A DNA stretch of 17,651 bases from Methanobacterium sp. PtaB.Bin024 (GTDB taxonomy: Archaea > Methanobacteriota > Methanobacteria > Methanobacteriales > Methanobacteriaceae): the NCBI GenBank assembly GCA_002067065.1, contig MVPY01000045.1:1-17651 (forward strand), written 5' to 3'. A program made the translations under genes and the position numbers. The notes under the pieces were generated by a model, which was given only the letters and a program-made list of their open reading frames with translations, was not told the origin of the DNA and did no database searches. Below are positions 15,944 through 17,651 of this stretch, one piece after another (position 1 is the stretch's first letter; every line of letters begins with the position of its first letter).

Positions 15944-15963
15944 TTGAGGTCAGGGAACCTCAA
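15944..15963. promoter_or_regulatory. 7-bp inverted repeat upstream of the metallophosphoesterase
   Basis: TTGAGGT-CAGGGA-ACCTCAA. It lies 32-51 bases before the ATG. Downstream of a TATA-like TTATTTAAT (near 15970 on the minus strand) it would fall close to the start site, so it could be an operator or a 5' leader hairpin. Confidence 0.45.
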
Positions 15964-16016
15964 ATCTATTAAATAAGTAAATACCTAATTCTATTGAATA
16001 ATAAATAAGGATATCT

Positions 16017-16022
16017 AAAAAA
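16017..16022 (-). terminator. T-tract terminator after Mmp7
   Basis: A run of six T on the minus strand about 15 bases past the Mmp7 stop, in the gap before the phosphoesterase promoter. Archaeal termination commonly uses such tracts without a hairpin. Confidence 0.4.
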
Positions 16023-16036
16023 GGAATGGATTTTTT

Positions 16037-16948
16037 TTATATTATTGAAGTCTCTGGCAAGAGTTTCACCAGGATGTAATCGTACATCATAGATTTTTTA
16101 ATCTCTGAAACATCCCCTAAACGGTAATCATCCACCTCTACCTCAGCAATCTCATCTTTGTACTGATCATAGTCCAGTTTAACTCTCACACCATCTAACT
16201 GGCTTACTATAGGTGCAGGAGAATATATTTCCTCTACTGCAGGTACCTGATTTTCAATTTCTGTCTTCACCAGTATGGAAGGCACAATTGGTGGATCATC
16301 CAGCATCTCTTTCCTACGAGTATCAAGAATGTCTTCAACAACTTCAGCAAGACGTTTGAGAGCCCTGATATCCCCACCTCTTTTTAAACGACGTGGAATT
16401 CTTCCTAATCCATTCACATAGGCTGTGGCTCCTGGTATGTCCTCCACATCCATCTCTGGAGCGCCAGTTACCACTACTGGGATGTCAATATCGGAGAAAA
16501 GATGGGTTTTGTTCATTATACATTCTCTGAAGCTTCCCAGGGCAAACACTGCCAGGTCATGCTCTTCAATGAGTCTTTTTTCATCCTCAGAAATGCGGGA
16601 TATTCCTTTACCTGCTCCACGAGACAGTCCAATCATGTTGTCCTTTGCCCCATAACGTCGGAGGTATTCGGAGATGTCGCATGCAGAGTGGGGTAAATGT
16701 TGACGGGCAAGTGTTGGTGATACAATGGCGATTTCTGTTCCTGCCATTGGTGCTCGTTTGATTTTTCCCAGTAATTCCCTGGATTTTTCATCTACTTTTT
16801 CCACATCATCCAGGGGAACTGCCAGGGTCAGAACCAGATCCATCTGACTGGTGGTCTTCTGGAGTACAAAACCTCCCAGATCTTCAATAAGCTCAGTCAT
16901 TTCTTCATGCTTGTGAACTCCGCCAATATATGTTAAGGTTTCATACAT
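16037..16948 (-). CDS. mmp7: Mmp7: methanogenesis marker protein 7, MCR activation complex subunit
   Basis: A 303-aa cytoplasmic protein recognised as methanogenesis marker 7, found in methanogens and purified with McrC and other marker proteins in the ATP-dependent MCR activation complex (known for the family). Visible landmarks are the start MYETLTYIGGVHKHEEM, PHSACDISEYLRRYGAK around residue 86-102, a SFRECIMNK segment around 140-148, and the acidic VEVDDYRLGDV near the end. The two conserved-looking cysteines in SACD and RECI are candidate ligands for the Fe-S cofactors attributed to this complex. The start ATG 16948 has GGAG 8 bases upstream. The gene overlaps the end of Mmp17 by 16 bases, which indicates one operon and translational coupling. 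Confidence 0.9.
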   Translation of the reverse strand: MYETLTYIGGVHKHEEMTELIEDLGGFVLQKTTSQMDLVLTLAVPLDDVEKVDEKSRELLGKIKRAPMAGTEIAIVSPTLARQHLPHSACDISEYLRRYGAKDNMIGLSRGAGKGISRISEDEKRLIEEHDLAVFALGSFRECIMNKTHLFSDIDIPVVVTGAPEMDVEDIPGATAYVNGLGRIPRRLKRGGDIRALKRLAEVVEDILDTRRKEMLDDPPIVPSILVKTEIENQVPAVEEIYSPAPIVSQLDGVRVKLDYDQYKDEIAEVEVDDYRLGDVSEIKKSMMYDYILVKLLPETSII

Positions 16949-17490
16949 AATCTCTTCTCCAGAATATGATATCGTAGTTGTGCTCTTTCCAGGGGATTTT
17001 TGGGGGCATTTTTATGGGAGGGAATTTCCACGGCCCTGCTACCCCTGAACTCTGTTTCCTTCATGAAATCAGGGTTAAGGTCATCTTTCAGGTAGTCTGG
17101 AAAGACCACAAAGTCAGGTTTTTCTTCTACCAGGGCAAATCCCATATCTTCAACTATGTCTCTGATAAAATTTGAGTACACCTTAACTTTTATTTTTTTC
17201 CTTTCATCACACCTATTCCCTTCAGGGTTAACATCCTCTTGATAATCCTCTTTAAATTCTTCAGTATCAAGTTTTTCCGTGCCTAAAGCTTTAGAAATTT
17301 TGTCAATGCTTTCATGTATCTGTTTAAATGTGTTTAACTTTATTTTTATAGCAGGAATCTTTGTTTCTGTCTCAGAAAGAACAATTGCCAAATCAGCACC
17401 TTCAAAATCGTTGTCGGTTTTTACTGTATATTCCAAAACACCAGCCAGTCTGACTGCTTCCTGACACATGGGAGTGGTGAAAATCTTCAT
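16933..17490 (-). CDS. mmp17: Mmp17: methanogenesis marker protein 17, MCR activation complex subunit
   Basis: A 185-aa protein that fits methanogenesis marker 17 by its position directly before Mmp7 and by its sequence: a start MKIFTTPMCQEAVRLAG, a central KVKVYSNFIRDIVEDMGF, FVVFPDYLKDDLNPDF, and a carboxyl end with PKNPLERAQLRYHILEKRL. Mmp17 has been found with Mmp7, Mmp3 and McrC in the MCR activation complex. I use ATG 17490, three bases after GAGGTG. The longer frame would start with GTG 17496 inside that ribosome binding site. The spacing is as short as for the NifX-like gene at 9820. It is first in the two-gene operon with Mmp7. Confidence 0.83.
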   Translation of the reverse strand: MKIFTTPMCQEAVRLAGVLEYTVKTDNDFEGADLAIVLSETETKIPAIKIKLNTFKQIHESIDKISKALGTEKLDTEEFKEDYQEDVNPEGNRCDERKKIKVKVYSNFIRDIVEDMGFALVEEKPDFVVFPDYLKDDLNPDFMKETEFRGSRAVEIPSHKNAPKNPLERAQLRYHILEKRLCMKP

Positions 17491-17533
17491 AAGCACCTCA
17501 CTTAAATGCTAAAATTACGATCTACATTTTTCG

Positions 17534-17541
17534 TTATAAAA
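17534..17541 (-). promoter_or_regulatory. Candidate TATA box of the mmp17-mmp7 operon
   Basis: TTTTATAA on the minus strand, about 48 bases before the ATG at 17490, predicting a leader of about 20-25 bases that includes GAGGTG. A second AT-rich block at 17561-17576 could serve a divergent plus-strand gene beyond the window (TTTATATG after GGGAAACA). The last 75 bases hold no visible gene start. Confidence 0.4.
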
Positions 17542-17576
17542 TTTGTATTGAGTGGGAAACATTTATATGTATATAA

Positions 17577-17609
<33 letters not shown>

Positions 17610-17651
17610 TGTAAATTTCTTTGATTTCGTTTTGGCCGTTGGATATTAGTA

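Overview
The window comes from a hydrogenotrophic methanogenic archaeon, most likely Methanobacterium or a close relative in Methanobacteriales. It carries the 5' part of a methyl-coenzyme M reductase operon in the order mcrB-mcrD-mcrC-mcrG. It also holds several methanogenesis-marker proteins, AT-rich archaeal TATA/BRE promoters, and Shine-Dalgarno sites matching a GGAGGTGAT-type anti-SD. The presence of mcrC between mcrD and mcrG marks isozyme I rather than the mrt (isozyme II) operon. Genus is inferred from gene content and order; no rRNA is present.

Layout, left to right. (1) 1-2422, minus: start of mcrG (7 codons), then mcrC, mcrD and mcrB, tightly spaced. (2) 2709-5485, plus, divergent from mcr: Mmp10, the radical SAM enzyme that methylates an arginine of McrA, and a second B12-binding radical SAM protein that is a good candidate for the McrA glutamine methylase. 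(3) 5500-9265, minus: a probable operon of two MinD-type ATPases with inserted ferredoxin domains, a cation-diffusion-facilitator transporter with a fused NifX/NafY-like domain, and a metallo-beta-lactamase-fold protein. (4) 9428-11762, minus: a second operon of a DUF134/zinc-ribbon regulator, two NifX-like proteins and an Mrp/NBP35 Fe-S carrier ATPase, ended by a hairpin plus T-tract. (5) 12050-14007, plus: feoAB ferrous iron uptake, with a palindrome at the predicted transcription start. (6) 14224-15912, minus: a DUF2124 protein and a membrane-anchored metallophosphoesterase, each with its own apparent promoter and terminator. (7) 16037-17490, minus: Mmp17 and Mmp7, overlapping genes for subunits of the ATP-dependent MCR activation complex.

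Taken together, the window links the MCR enzyme, enzymes that modify its active site, parts of its reductive activation complex, iron uptake, and a set of Fe-S/FeMo-cofactor-like carrier proteins (NifX-like, MinD-ferredoxin, Mrp) without any nitrogenase. The most interesting reading is that these carriers serve Fe-S cofactor supply for MCR activation. That is an inference from co-location, because similar carrier clusters also exist in anaerobes that lack MCR. Nearly all DNA is coding; no intergenic gap exceeds 300 bases. No tRNA, rRNA, CRISPR array or insertion sequence was seen.
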